From Moniliella sp. 'wahieum' (Eukaryota > Basidiomycota > Moniliellomycetes > Moniliellales > Moniliellaceae), in assembly GCA_003971905.1 (NCBI GenBank), contig RSEE01000078.1:270438-334437 (forward strand): a stretch of DNA of 64,000 nucleotides, read 5' to 3'. The notes beneath the pieces were generated by a model. That model was not told where the DNA came from and searched no databases. It saw nothing but the letters and a program-made list of their open reading frames with translations. A program made the position numbers and the translations under genes. Positions 33,930 through 43,908 of this stretch are shown here, one piece after another; within the stretch, counting starts at the first letter, position 1, and each line of letters begins with the position of its first letter.

Positions 33930-36306
33930 TATAGCACCGTGCCGAGCTTACGTCCGTCGGCGAGAGGTATCTCCGTGAACATTCGCCATGATGATATATA
34001 GCAAGGCGGTACGGCGAGGAACAAGGAAATATATACGGTGCTCTTCGTCCCCAACGGATTAGATGAAACGTGTTACTGCAGTGTTTCGCCCTTGAAGATA
34101 CCGTCTACATAACTCCAGGCCAATTGTTCCCTCAACAGCTGCATCCCTCCCGCTTTCGAGCTTCTCCTCTCCCGCCTGACCCTTTGGTTCCTCCTGGTAC
34201 CTCCAAGAACCGAGTCCCACATCCTCTCGCCTGTGCCTCCGCCCCGATCACGCGAGAACCCAGTCCCAACAACAAGTCACAGTTCCGAAAGGTCTCTCCT
34301 CCCCTTCTGTCTATATTTCCCCTGTCCATGTCTCCTATATCTCTCTGATATGAATGTACACAGACACGATACTTCTGCCCACAAACCAGTGCCTACACCA
34401 CACTTCTTCCCGCACAAAAGCCGACGCCTCTTCGCCGTGGAGAGGGCTTACCCCCGCCTTGTATAACCCACAGCTCAGAACCCCTGCTCCTACTAGGTCC
34501 AAGTACGAACTGTGACTTGCCGTTCATAGCCCAAGCATTGGTACACATAAGTAATTAACAGGGGGGCGTCCTGCTGGGAAGGGGGCACCTGTGACACAAG
34601 ATGCAATACTTGAGTCAAAAACCGCTGCATATTGTCCGGGAATAGAGAGTGAAGCTAGGTGAGTATACTACTGTTGCGAAGAACCTAATCTAGTATCCCG
34701 AATAGTTATTCGCTTTGGTTATGGATTGCACAGGGGAAAGGGCGGGTGGGGAACCTCGTTCACGAGACGGGAGGTTCGGAAGGGATATTATATCGACGAT
34801 GGGTATATCGGATCAAGACTTTTTTTGGATGAAAAAACGTTTGCGATGATGAATAACGGGAACCAGTTGGAGACATGCTCATCCTAGTAGTCGGGGGCTC
34901 AAAAAACGAAGAGTCTTGATAGTTTGGACTCTTAGCAGGGGAGGTTACCTAAAAGGCTCGGCAGAGTTATATTAGAAGGAAAAAAGAAGGGGGTGAAGCT
35001 GGTGAAGGTGAAGCAAAGATGGTCAAGTTGTCTCCGTGGGGTAAATAATCGCAGCCGAAAGATGTAAGACAGCCTCTCTCGTTGGAGGGTATAGTGCGGG
35101 GTATAGTGCTAGGGTTCCCCCGCACGGCCCTCAGTTGATCAACGGTGGCTCGCCTATAGCGGGGGCGGAAGAGTTCGGCTCGCATGCTGCGCACCCCTGC
35201 TCACTCATTCTCCCCTCTTCTCACTCCTGTCTCCTTCCCTTCAGACGTTGCTTGAAGAATTGTGGCTCACCGCTTTACCTTCACGCCTTCTGTCTGAAGT
35301 TCATCAATTCGATCACCATCGAGAGAGAGCAAAGAAGGTATACTAGGAAAACACGGAAGAGGGAGGAGATGTGATTCTACCTACCCCCAGTGGCTCGTCT
35401 ATTAATAACAGATCCGGAAGAACGAGGAACAAGTGCCTTATTAGCCACAGCAAAATGACGAAACGTCTCTGCTTTGAGTATCATTTCCTCTGCCCTCAGA
35501 AGTCAGCGACCTAAAAACTGTGAAACCGGTGGTATCGAAGCACAAATGAATTATCGACTTGAAGGTACACACGGATGAGTTCTCGACGTCCATGAAGGAT
35601 CAGTGTGGGTGAAGATGGGCGTTCAGGCGGAGATTCAATACTGGCTCAGAATTCCTGTGGGGGGGGGGGGGCATTGTTGATAAGGCGACTCTGGAGGCTA
35701 TATAAGGCTGGAGAGCCTGACAATAAGGCAGAGAAAAGGATATAGACGAGGTCTGAGACATGACAGAGTGCCTTATATCATCAAGCACAAGTCAATGTGC
35801 TTAGAAAGATATATTATAGTTCGTCCATTTGGGCATCCGTGACTTATTCTCTTTCTTCAGTTCCCTTTCATAACCTGTCAAAGGTTGAGTCATAAGTAAC
35901 TAGAGTCAGAGGGGAGAAGAGACTATTAATTCCAAGAAACATCCCAGAAACTGACCAGACAACTCTCAGTGTAATGTAGATTCTCCTATGTGTGAGTTGG
36001 CTGAAACTGGGGTTGGGGTCTGCCTTCGTAAAGCCAGTTCAGAGGTAGAGTCGATCCTGAGATTGAGTTGGAAGCCGGCGGAGCTGCAAGCAAGTCATTC
36101 TCCACAAATGTAACACATCATGTGTATCCTGGGCAGCGACCCTGTGCCTGCCAAACCCAACCGCAAGCTCACTGTCACGCACTTGATATACTGGCGATAG
36201 AACCACGGCTGTTATTGTATCACTGCACATATATATACCACACAGGAAGAACTATGTCAAAACGGTGTGTATATAAAGAGACATGATAAGATATGAACCT
36301 ATGAAC
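33930..36306. other. Gene-poor, AT-richer region
   Basis: About 2.4 kb with no supported gene. Frames are short on both strands. A run of 13 G (35659-35671) is the most notable element. TATATATA occurs near 36228. Confidence 0.45.
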
Positions 36307-37214
36307 TCAGGACAGGTCAGGCTCCTGCTGCAGACCCTTGCGGATCTCAATCAGTAGGTTGGTCTGCCACCCAGCAAAACGCTTAGTCCGATCAAAGTCT
36401 GGACGATGGCGTCAAAGTTTCCAAATCGCCAGCCTCGGCAGCCTCCAGGACCGAGTTGAGGAACCTTCCTTCCATAGTCGGGGGGAATGCTGGTCTTGTT
36501 GCGCATAAAACTCCATCGCCCGCCCACAGGCAACAAAATCTGGGACAGCAAGGTAGCACAAGCCAGCGTTCAGGTAATAATCCTTCACACTATAGCGCGT
36601 TAGGTTGGACTCGAGACTCATGCTCGCCACTTTTTCCCATTGCTCGACGGCCTGAGGGTACTGCCCCGTTTCTGCAGCCAGTTGCCCCGCTTCCCCAGAC
36701 ACCCCGAAGCCGTACTGCCGCATGTGTCAGCACATCTCACATTGACAGGGTTAGTTGAGGGAGGACATACGCCTTTGCGCCTTCTTGGAGGTACCAATCG
36801 CAGCTTGGAGGTAAGCCGCGAGCGCCCTCTCTGGATCCTGCGCTTCGTTCTTGAGTAACTCGGCGATTGCTTTTTGGCGATCGGCTGCCTGGCGGAACTT
36901 GCCCTTGGCAAGCAACAGCCACCGTCTTGTCCAGCGCCGCCACAGCAAGTTCCGGACGAACCAGCTTGAACACCTTGCTAGCTTCCCAATAGGTGGTACT
37001 TGCGAACTCAGGCTGGCCACTCGACTCCTCCGTCTCGGCAGCCTTCATGAACGCATGCCCGCTCTCCTCGTACCGCTTCTCGAGGCGGAACTTGTTCCCG
37101 GCGGCCTTGTACAGCTCGGCCGCATCCTCAAGGTTGGACTGCTTATTGCTGAACCACCCTGGATGACTTGACCTTCTTGTCACCCAGGCGCAGCATCTCT
37201 TCGGCACTGGACAT
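36307..37214 (-). CDS. SEC17: Alpha-SNAP, vesicle-fusion adaptor
   Basis: The SNAP adaptor recruits NSF/Sec18 to cis-SNARE complexes for disassembly in all secretory fusion steps. ATG 37214 gives MSSAEEMLRLGDKKVKSS. TPR-like helices follow: NLEDAAELYKAAGNKFRLEK, ESGHAFMKAAETEESSGQPE, AALDKTVA, QYPQAVEQWEKVASMSLESN and RYSVKDYYLNAGLCYLA. The conserved C-terminus needed to stimulate NSF (TNLLIEIRKGLQQEPDLS) is present just before the stop at 36307-36309. The length, about 284 residues, matches the family (292 in budding yeast). An intron at 36715-36770 (56 nt, gtatgt...cag, with ctaac) best restores the TPR region. Frame changes near 37170, 36690 and 36400 each look like one lost base. Confidence 0.9.
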
Positions 37215-37965
37215 GATGATGGGCGGGTTGGGAGGAGGGTGCGGTAGTATTAGTGACGGCGATGGGGGTGGCTTGGGTAGATGATAGGGCTTGATAGGGC
37301 CTGATTAATGATGGTGCGTGGGGCGCCTAGCAACAGCCCCTAGCACGCCTAGCAGGCGGCAACTACGTAACGCGCCGTGACGTAATGCGCGAAAAGCACA
37401 CCCGGACGTCATTTCGTTGTTTCAATCTGAGATCTGATCGAGGGCAGTAGCAATCTATCTTCGATGCTCTCTCACTGTACCTGAGATCAATCTAGGGCGG
37501 ATATAAGCACTACAAGCCCGGGTAGGTTTAGTCGTTAACGTTTAACTACCTCCGTTTGTTGAGGCTGAGCATGTTGAAAAAGTGGGGATGATGGAATCAG
37601 AAACAGAGGCACGAAATTGCAATACGAAAGAGAGGGAGACTTGGATTCCAGACCCGAAGATTGTTCGCTGATGGAAGCTTGAAAGGTGGGGGGTATGCAT
37701 ATACATGTGTGGAATAAAGCCACATGAGAACGAAACGATCGAAGCAGAAATACAGGAATCGGCGTATAGAGGGCTGGTAGATAGAGTGGGCTGGCGAGGC
37801 ATCCGCGCATGTCATGACAACACATGGGTTCGGTCCGTGCGAGGCGTTTGAAGGCAAGAAGGCGTGAAAATCGAGAAAAGTAAAAGCGGCATAAACGAGA
37901 CTTGTGAGATGGGGGTAGGCGCACACCCCTTGTTGCAGGGGGTCGGCGCAAGCACCAAAGAATAG
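37215..37965. other. Intergenic region between SEC17 and the zinc-finger gene
   Basis: About 750 bases with no supported gene. It contains the SEC17 promoter and the 3' flank of the zinc-finger gene. Open minus-strand frames at 37535-37930 have no family motif. Confidence 0.5.
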
Positions 37966-39039
37966 TCACGGGGACGTAAGGTTGGGGAACATGTCCAAGA
38001 TAAGTTCGAGGTGCTCCTGCTGGAGACGCTCGCGCTTGACGTGCCGCGAGAGGCAGTGCCGCTGGGCATCATGCCGCCGAGCAAAGGCGTGCATGCACCA
38101 CGGAATGGGCACTGCCATGGCCGTTCCCGCTCCGGGTTGTGGATCTGCATGTGCTGGTGTAGGTTAGACACACGTACAAATCCCCGGTTGCAGTCCGAGC
38201 AACGATGGGGCCGGGCGACGGTGTCGTAAGGCGCGGATTTGGTCCGTTGCACACGCCGGATACTGTCCAACTTGGCAAGTGCACCCTGCTGACGCGAGGG
38301 CCTGCGCATCACGGGCGAGGACACGGACGGAGTGGAAATGGCAGAGAGGGCCGCATCGGATGCATCGGGTGCAACTGCGATAACAGACGCGCCAAACGCG
38401 GCAAGATTCGGAGTCGAAGCCCCCTCATTAAAGAGTAGGAAGGGGGGCGTGGGGGAAGGATGCACCTAGGGTCGAAAAGAACCATGGCCATGTTTCAAGG
38501 CAGGCATTCTCACCCTCGGCCTCGCCAAGCTGCAGGCAAGACTCCCACACTGTTGGTTCAGCGGTCCACGACGAGAGCGGTGAAACATCCACCGTCGACA
38601 TATCTTCCGACAGCGGCATTGCAGCGGTTGGGGCAGGGTAATTGTGCCCTGCTAGGGGGATTGGGCAAGAGGAGGGATAGGGGGAAGAGGTCGAAGCCAA
38701 TCGGATGAGGGGATTAAAGCAAGTTCCTGGGGTGGAGGGGCAAGCACCCGAAGTTGCGGCCATCTGTGGGCTGCCCTGTGCACAGGTGTGGCCAGGCCCT
38801 CCTTGGTTCCCTTGGGCGAGAGAGTTACTGGAGTAAGAGTCGGGCTTGACACCGCCAGGGAATGTGGCAGCTGAACAGCTGGTGCAGATGTTGACACGGT
38901 GGATGACACCATAGGCCAGGCATTCTTTGGGCTGGCACTGGTACCGTCGGGTGGTCAGGAGGTGTGCCTCCAGTTCTCCGGCGGCCATGGTGAAGAGGGT
39001 GGACGTGAGGTGGTCTTCAAGCGAAGAAGTGTGGGACAT
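37966..39039 (-). CDS. C2H2 zinc-finger protein, probable transcription regulator
   Basis: A nuclear DNA-binding protein of unknown target. ATG 39039 gives MSHTSSLEDHLTSTLFTMAAG. The middle is Ser/Pro-rich and disordered. Near 38390 comes ASTPNLAAFGASVIAVAPDA, then a basic linker RRPSRQQGALAKLDSIRRVQ. Zinc finger 1 is HRCSDCNRGFVRVSNLHQHM-x2-H (about 38140-38215; C-x2-C-x12-H-x3-H). Zinc finger 2 starts WQCPF and, after one frame change at about 38090, continues CMHAFARRHDAQRHCLSRH. A short C-terminal helix (RERLQQEHLELILDMFPNL) closes the protein. Two C-terminal fingers with the second carrying RRHDAQRH resemble many fungal stress and development regulators; no orthologue is assigned. Confidence 0.75.
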
Positions 39040-40842
39040 GTTGTGAAGCGGGTGTTGGGTGAGAGGGGGGGGGAATTCAGGCAAGAGGCAGCCATGATTT
39101 GCTGGATATTTAACCTGGACAGTGCGGGTACTATTTCCGCGCAATGCGTGACTAGACTCATTCAAGCGGCAGGATACAAGAGCTTCATGTACATGCGTGC
39201 ACTATGCGTCAGACTGGAGATCGGAGCCTTCAACGTCAACCTTCCCAGCCTGTGACTAATTCATAGTGTACGCGTAAGCGTCGAGCTTGAAGCTTGAGGG
39301 ACCCTCTGTGCCTGACGACGCGCGAGTCCGACGACTCAGGCACAGCGCCAGTGTATGTGGAGCGCCGTGTGGTGTGGTGCCTTGTCTTATCTCAGCCCTT
39401 GGCGAAGCCGTCGCGGCAGCGAGAGCACATAGTGCGATACGTGGTACCCAGTACCCGGTTCGTACCCGAACTCCGAGCACGTACCCTTCCCTGCAGGTGT
39501 GGTGAGAAGAAGGCGGCGCTGAAGTCCGACAGGGTCCGAGGCAGAACTGATGTCTTGGTATCGCAGCGTACCCACCTCCTAGCCAATTATACATTGATCC
39601 GATAATCGATCATCATTGAATATTGACACCACTAATCAAATGTGGAATTCAACGTACCCAGTATTCAGTAACGACGAACTAGTAACTAGTTCCTACTCAA
39701 TTGTGCATGATGCCTGTCGAGGACCCCGTCCGCTTTTCTTGGCAGCGACGCCATAGATTGTGAACTCGCGCAGTGCTCGCACTCGTTCACGAGTCACGAG
39801 TCACTAGTCCTAGCCACTAGTCACTAGTCACTCGTCACCACGACTGGTGGCATGTGGCATTTGACGACAGATGTCACACATGTCAAGCAATGTGTCATAC
39901 ATCGTAGCCGATTCTTGAGCGTGTGATAATCGATCGATTATCGAGATTATCTGTGTCTCGTGTCTGCGGGGGGGGGGGGGCGGACAAGGTCTCTCGGGAA
40001 CGACGATTATCGATTAAATCTCAAGTAACTACGGTAATTGTAAGGGAAACGAATGCCCCGCATGAGTCTAGTTCGTGGCTGAGCTTTGGCCGTTCATGAG
40101 CTCCACGGACTGCACGGATCGGAGGCATGTGGGTGCATCTGGTCGAATACGTGCTCTGCGGTCCAATTAAGCGCCCACATGCTGAGCCGCGATGGGGTGG
40201 CGATGATATCGGAATGATCAGCGATCAAGGCTTACTAATGCGAGGCCGAGGCCAACAAGGCTGCCTGCCCACACACACCACAACAAAGTGCCTGCCTTGC
40301 CGTCAATACCCGTGCCTAGCCTCGGCCAGCGGGGGGCGGATGGTAGACCGAGGAGTGCCAGGCGCAGCTGCGTATCGCCGCTGATGCACGGATGCATATC
40401 AATATCACCGCGCACATTGCTTGGGTGCGTGGGAGGGGGGCGGTGGCTTGTGCGGGCTCGGATATGGGATGGGCGGCCGAGTGCCCAGTCTTGGCATGCA
40501 CGTCGCGCTGTCATGCACATGCGTGTCACACGCATGTCCCACACCCCCCCGTCACATAGTGACAGTTCCGATCTAACCCGGCCCGAACAGGCTACCCCAC
40601 AACAAGACCAGCGAGCGATGATCCGTCAGCTCCCGACCGGTGACCAGTGGCGGGGGTTCCTGTGAAGCTGTGCTGGTGTGGCAGGGGTGGCCAGGGACCA
40701 GGGGCACCTGGAGGGGGGGCTAGGAACTAGGAACAGAGGGGCGTTGAAGTTGTTTGAATCTTCTCCATGCTGTTACATATCAGTGGCCCTGCTACATATC
40801 ATTGGCACAGCTTGAGGCAACGCTACGCCTAAAAGGACCTGC
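39040..40842. other. Intergenic region with heptamer arrays
   Basis: About 1.8 kb with no supported gene. It contains the CACGAGT/CACTAGT array (39788-39842), a 13-G run (39968-39980), and ATCGAT words around 39600 and 39930. Frames at 40127-40665 lack family motifs. Confidence 0.5.
39788..39842. repeat. Heptamer array CACGAGT/CACTAGT
   Basis: Units in order: CACGAGT x2, CACTAGT, a 6-base CCTAGC, CACTAGT x2, CACTCGT, CACCACG. The period is seven with one slip. Confidence 0.9.
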
Positions 40843-41803
40843 TCATCCGGTGGTGTTGCTCGTTGGCGCCACACACCCGTTAAAAGAACAGAGGAACGTG
40901 AGAGGAACCGTCAGCAGAGCAGGACCCTCTCTCGCACCCTTCATCCGTTTCCAAACACGAGGTAGCGTGCGGCGATATACGGGTGAATGTGGTAGACATC
41001 CGAGCGGTGAACGTTGAATCATCTCCATCGCGACTCGGTAGTTAATTCCTTCCAATGCCCTATGATCATGCTCGCCGTTTTGTCTTGTGACATTGTATCC
41101 TCGCGTCATCAATATCAGCAGCGGGGGAAGAAGAGTTCTTGGATGCGGCCCTGGTAATACTTTTCGTGGCGCGTTCTTGTCGAATTCTGCTTGTTCCACA
41201 ACAGCTGAGGAACGCCACAGAGGGTACGGAGCTGGATTGTCGGTGAGCCGAAGGCACACTGCTGATGGGATCGAGGAGAGTCAGGTGTGGTTGAGCGCAT
41301 TGCTGTGCTCGACATTGCGACCGTCGGCATCGTCGAATTTGTTGAGCAGTTCTTGCCGGCTCTCGTCTCCCACATCTCCCGACAGAGCGCTTGCACTGCA
41401 TCGTAAATGTGGGTTCGTCGTGCGTGCTTCTCCAAGCGGGCAAGAAAAGCGGCAATAAGATACTCGTTGCCCTCTCATTGGCCGCAGTACGTGTGGGGGG
41501 GGGCAATACACAGTAGGGTCATGAGCATGTCAAAGTGATCCTCTTTCGTACCTTGGGCGTTCTGACTTCATCGCCTCGGATCAGTCTGAAATCTGTGAAG
41601 ATGAACATGAATACGTCAATCTCGGCTAACACGTCATCCAGATTTCCCTCGCTCTGCATGCTGCGGAGCAGAGGGTACAGCATTTTCTTGAGTACCGTAC
41701 CATCATAGTAATAGGTGCCTCTCTTGCGGAAGGGTGATGCCATCAAACTATTGTTGGGCATATGTCTTTCTGCCTCAGGCTGCCCAACTTGGCTCGGGAC
41801 CAC
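40843..41803 (-). pseudogene. Eroded or misread reading frame, family unknown
   Basis: Protein-like text runs on the minus strand across frame changes: PNNSLMASPFRKRGTYYYDG and LKKMLYPLLRSMQSEGNLDD, then VLAEIDVFMFIFTDFRLIRG (41560-41780); KEDHFDMLMTLLCI (about 41530); LARLEKHARRTHIYDAVQAL and CREMWETRAG (about 41360-41440); EQAEFDKNAPRKVLPGP (about 41170); and ALEGINYRVAMEMIQR (about 41040). The nine-C tract at 41495-41503 (minus strand) sits at one frame change. There is no ATG-initiated full frame and no recognisable domain. It may be a decayed gene or mobile-element ORF, or a real gene hit by base-call errors. Confidence 0.35.
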
Positions 41804-41924
41804 GATACGATCGGCTACGATCCTCCCCCCACAATAAGCAAGTACCTAGGACTTCGATCTATCCTCCCGAATTTGGTACGGGTCACGTTCGACACATTTG
41901 CGCAGGTTGAGTGCGAGAGGCCAG

Positions 41925-42110
41925 ATGTGTCATAGTTTGGCTGGTCTCGCTCCCATTTCCAATTTCTTCGTCTCGAGCGTCTCGCTCCTTCCCTGTTTTC
42001 TTGCACTTCGCACCATGTCCTCTGTCCTTGCTTCTTCCCCACGAACGATTGCTACACCCCTTGTTGGCCTAGTCCGATTCTGGTCTCCCTCGTCTTAGCA
42101 CCGACTGTGA
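41925..42110 (+). repeat. Dispersed repeat, copy B
   Basis: This is the inverted partner of 31515-31705, about 10.2 kb away. It keeps the CTTCGCACCATGTCC start context, but its frame from ATG 42015 ends after 27 codons. Flanking sequence beyond the shared block diverges quickly. No terminal repeat or target duplication is apparent. Confidence 0.85.
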
Positions 42111-42459
42111 GACAAGATGTGTCTTCCTCTAAAATCTCCGCAGCTCGGGGGCGGTAATGCCTTTACCTCCCTGTCTCTTTTCCGAAAATGCGATGTCGTC
42201 TATATAGATGAACAGGGGAGGGAAGGAAGATGGGATGAAGGGAACAGATGATAAAATACCTAGTTAGTACATACTAGTTCAACCCAGCTACAGATAACCT
42301 CAACGCAGTCAACAACTTTTGGGGCATGCGGTTCATCATGCGAATAAGAGTTTTTCCATGTCTCGAAGAGAAGACAATGAACTTCGAGGGAAGCAGCACA
42401 GTAGCGTGTGGCGTAAATCTTTTATGTGTGTAAACCCATGCGTTCCTCTTCTCGCATCG
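42111..42459. other. Short intergenic stretch
   Basis: About 350 bases downstream of repeat copy B; no gene or array seen. Confidence 0.45.
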
Positions 42460-43324
42460 TCAACCCTGTTGGCGTTGGCCCGAGTCATAAGAGGCCAAAG
42501 CCTCTGCCAGTTCCTCGAGGTGCGTTTCGAAAAGCTCATTGCGGCCCTTGAGCCAAACCAGGAGATCTACCGCTTGGTACAGGACCGCCGCCTTGGACCC
42601 CTCCTTTCCCCCTGCACTGCCACCGCGGCCACGACCCGGGCCCTGAAGGGGGTGGAATCCATTGCTGGTCAGCCTACAATACAATAATCATCTTTGACAT
42701 GCATACCTGGAAACAAGCGGATTTGCACGCACTCGTTTCTTTCCCCCACCGCGGCCAGGCAGGCGTGGGGGAATGGCCAACGTCTCCAACACTTCCAGGT
42801 CTGGATCACTTCCCTGAACCAGGTGCAGAATTAGCTCCGACTCTTCGTTGTCCAACCAATTGTCCCCGACTTCCAAGTCTACGCCTGTCCCGGCGGCCGA
42901 GGCATGCCCAGCGATCGCGCTCCATACGCTCTCCCCAGCTGCAACAGTTCGCTCACTTCTTCGAGACCGCGACGGATGTTCTCGCGGAGCAGGTGGGATC
43001 GCGTTGGGTGCAAACCCTTGCTATCTTCCATTGCCTCTTCTTCTCCCTTTCCCTGTGGGTCGAGTCTGGTTGATCGCAGCTCGCTTCTGCTGGCAGGGAG
43101 GCACAGTTGGCCGAACCAAGCTGTGGCGCCTGCACACAAAGTTCGTCCAGCGGCGAGGGGCGCAACTTCGGAGTACCTGGGTGCGATGGCACCAAAACAG
43201 TAGATGAGATAGGCGTATTTGTGCCAAGAACAGTAGGCGTATATGCCTCTGACCAGGCCTCAACCGAGTCGAACAAACCGTTCGGCGCGCGACCGGACTT
43301 GCCGTTAGCGCCCATATAGTTCAT
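42460..43324 (-). CDS. Unrecognised protein with helical core and Gly/Arg-rich linker
   Basis: No family is recognised. ATG 43324 gives MNYMGANGKSGRAPNGLFDS; PSHPGTPKLRPSPLDELC follows. After one frame change (about 43080) come LRENIRRGLEEVSELLQLGR (about 42950) and DNWLDNEESELILHLVQGSD (about 42820), then LEVLETLAIPPRLPGRGGGK, an RGRGG linker, and a C-terminal helix VDLLVWLKGRNELFETHLEE, ending ASYDSGQRQQG. A gtatgc...tgtag segment of only 33 nt (42674-42706) must be removed to join the last two blocks without a stop, making it either a very short intron or a misread stretch. The helical blocks suggest a coiled-coil or adaptor protein. Confidence 0.5.
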
Positions 43325-43908
43325 TCTGTTGTGTGCGCTACATTATTGTTGTTGTGACTGTCATCCTGAATCGATGGTTCGAGGGGCCTGTTCTCTTTTG
43401 TCTGTATATGTCTCATAGGGCGCGTTGACGCTTCCCTCCCGCACTGCACTCTCATCGCTATCAACTCCTGTTGCATTTTATAATAGCGACGTGTGATGTC
43501 TTCTCATTTCTCTTCACGCCAACAACATTCGGAATCCGAACAAGTCTATACTCCATAGACTGACCTTCGGCCACCATGATATCTGAGATCTAACATCTGA
43601 CAAGCCGTCAGAGCGTCAACGTTCAACGTTCAACTGACCTATCGTTGGTCACCGTGCCCCGGTTCGGATGGCGTCGCACTTGCGCAGACGGTGCTGCACC
43701 AAAAGGAATACGAAAGAAGCCGGCGCGGGGTTTAATTTTGCGTCAGAGCCCGCGGAAACGCCGGAAGGCCGTAATTAATGAGAGGGGCGGAATTAGACAA
43801 GCTTCGGGCATAGTTGAGGCCGCCTGTCTACTGTGCACAACTATCGAGGGGGTCGCACGCCTTCCTACACCCCCACACCACCTTCTCTGCACCTGTCTTG
43901 CCGCTACT
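43325..43908. other. Intergenic region upstream of AFG3
   Basis: About 580 bases between divergent genes. It holds a CAACGTT array (43617-43630) and GAGATC/AGATCT words near 43585. No gene seen. Confidence 0.5.
43617..43637. repeat. Heptamer array of CAACGTT (AACGTT core)
   Basis: Two exact 7-bp units followed by the variant CAACTGA. Confidence 0.88.
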
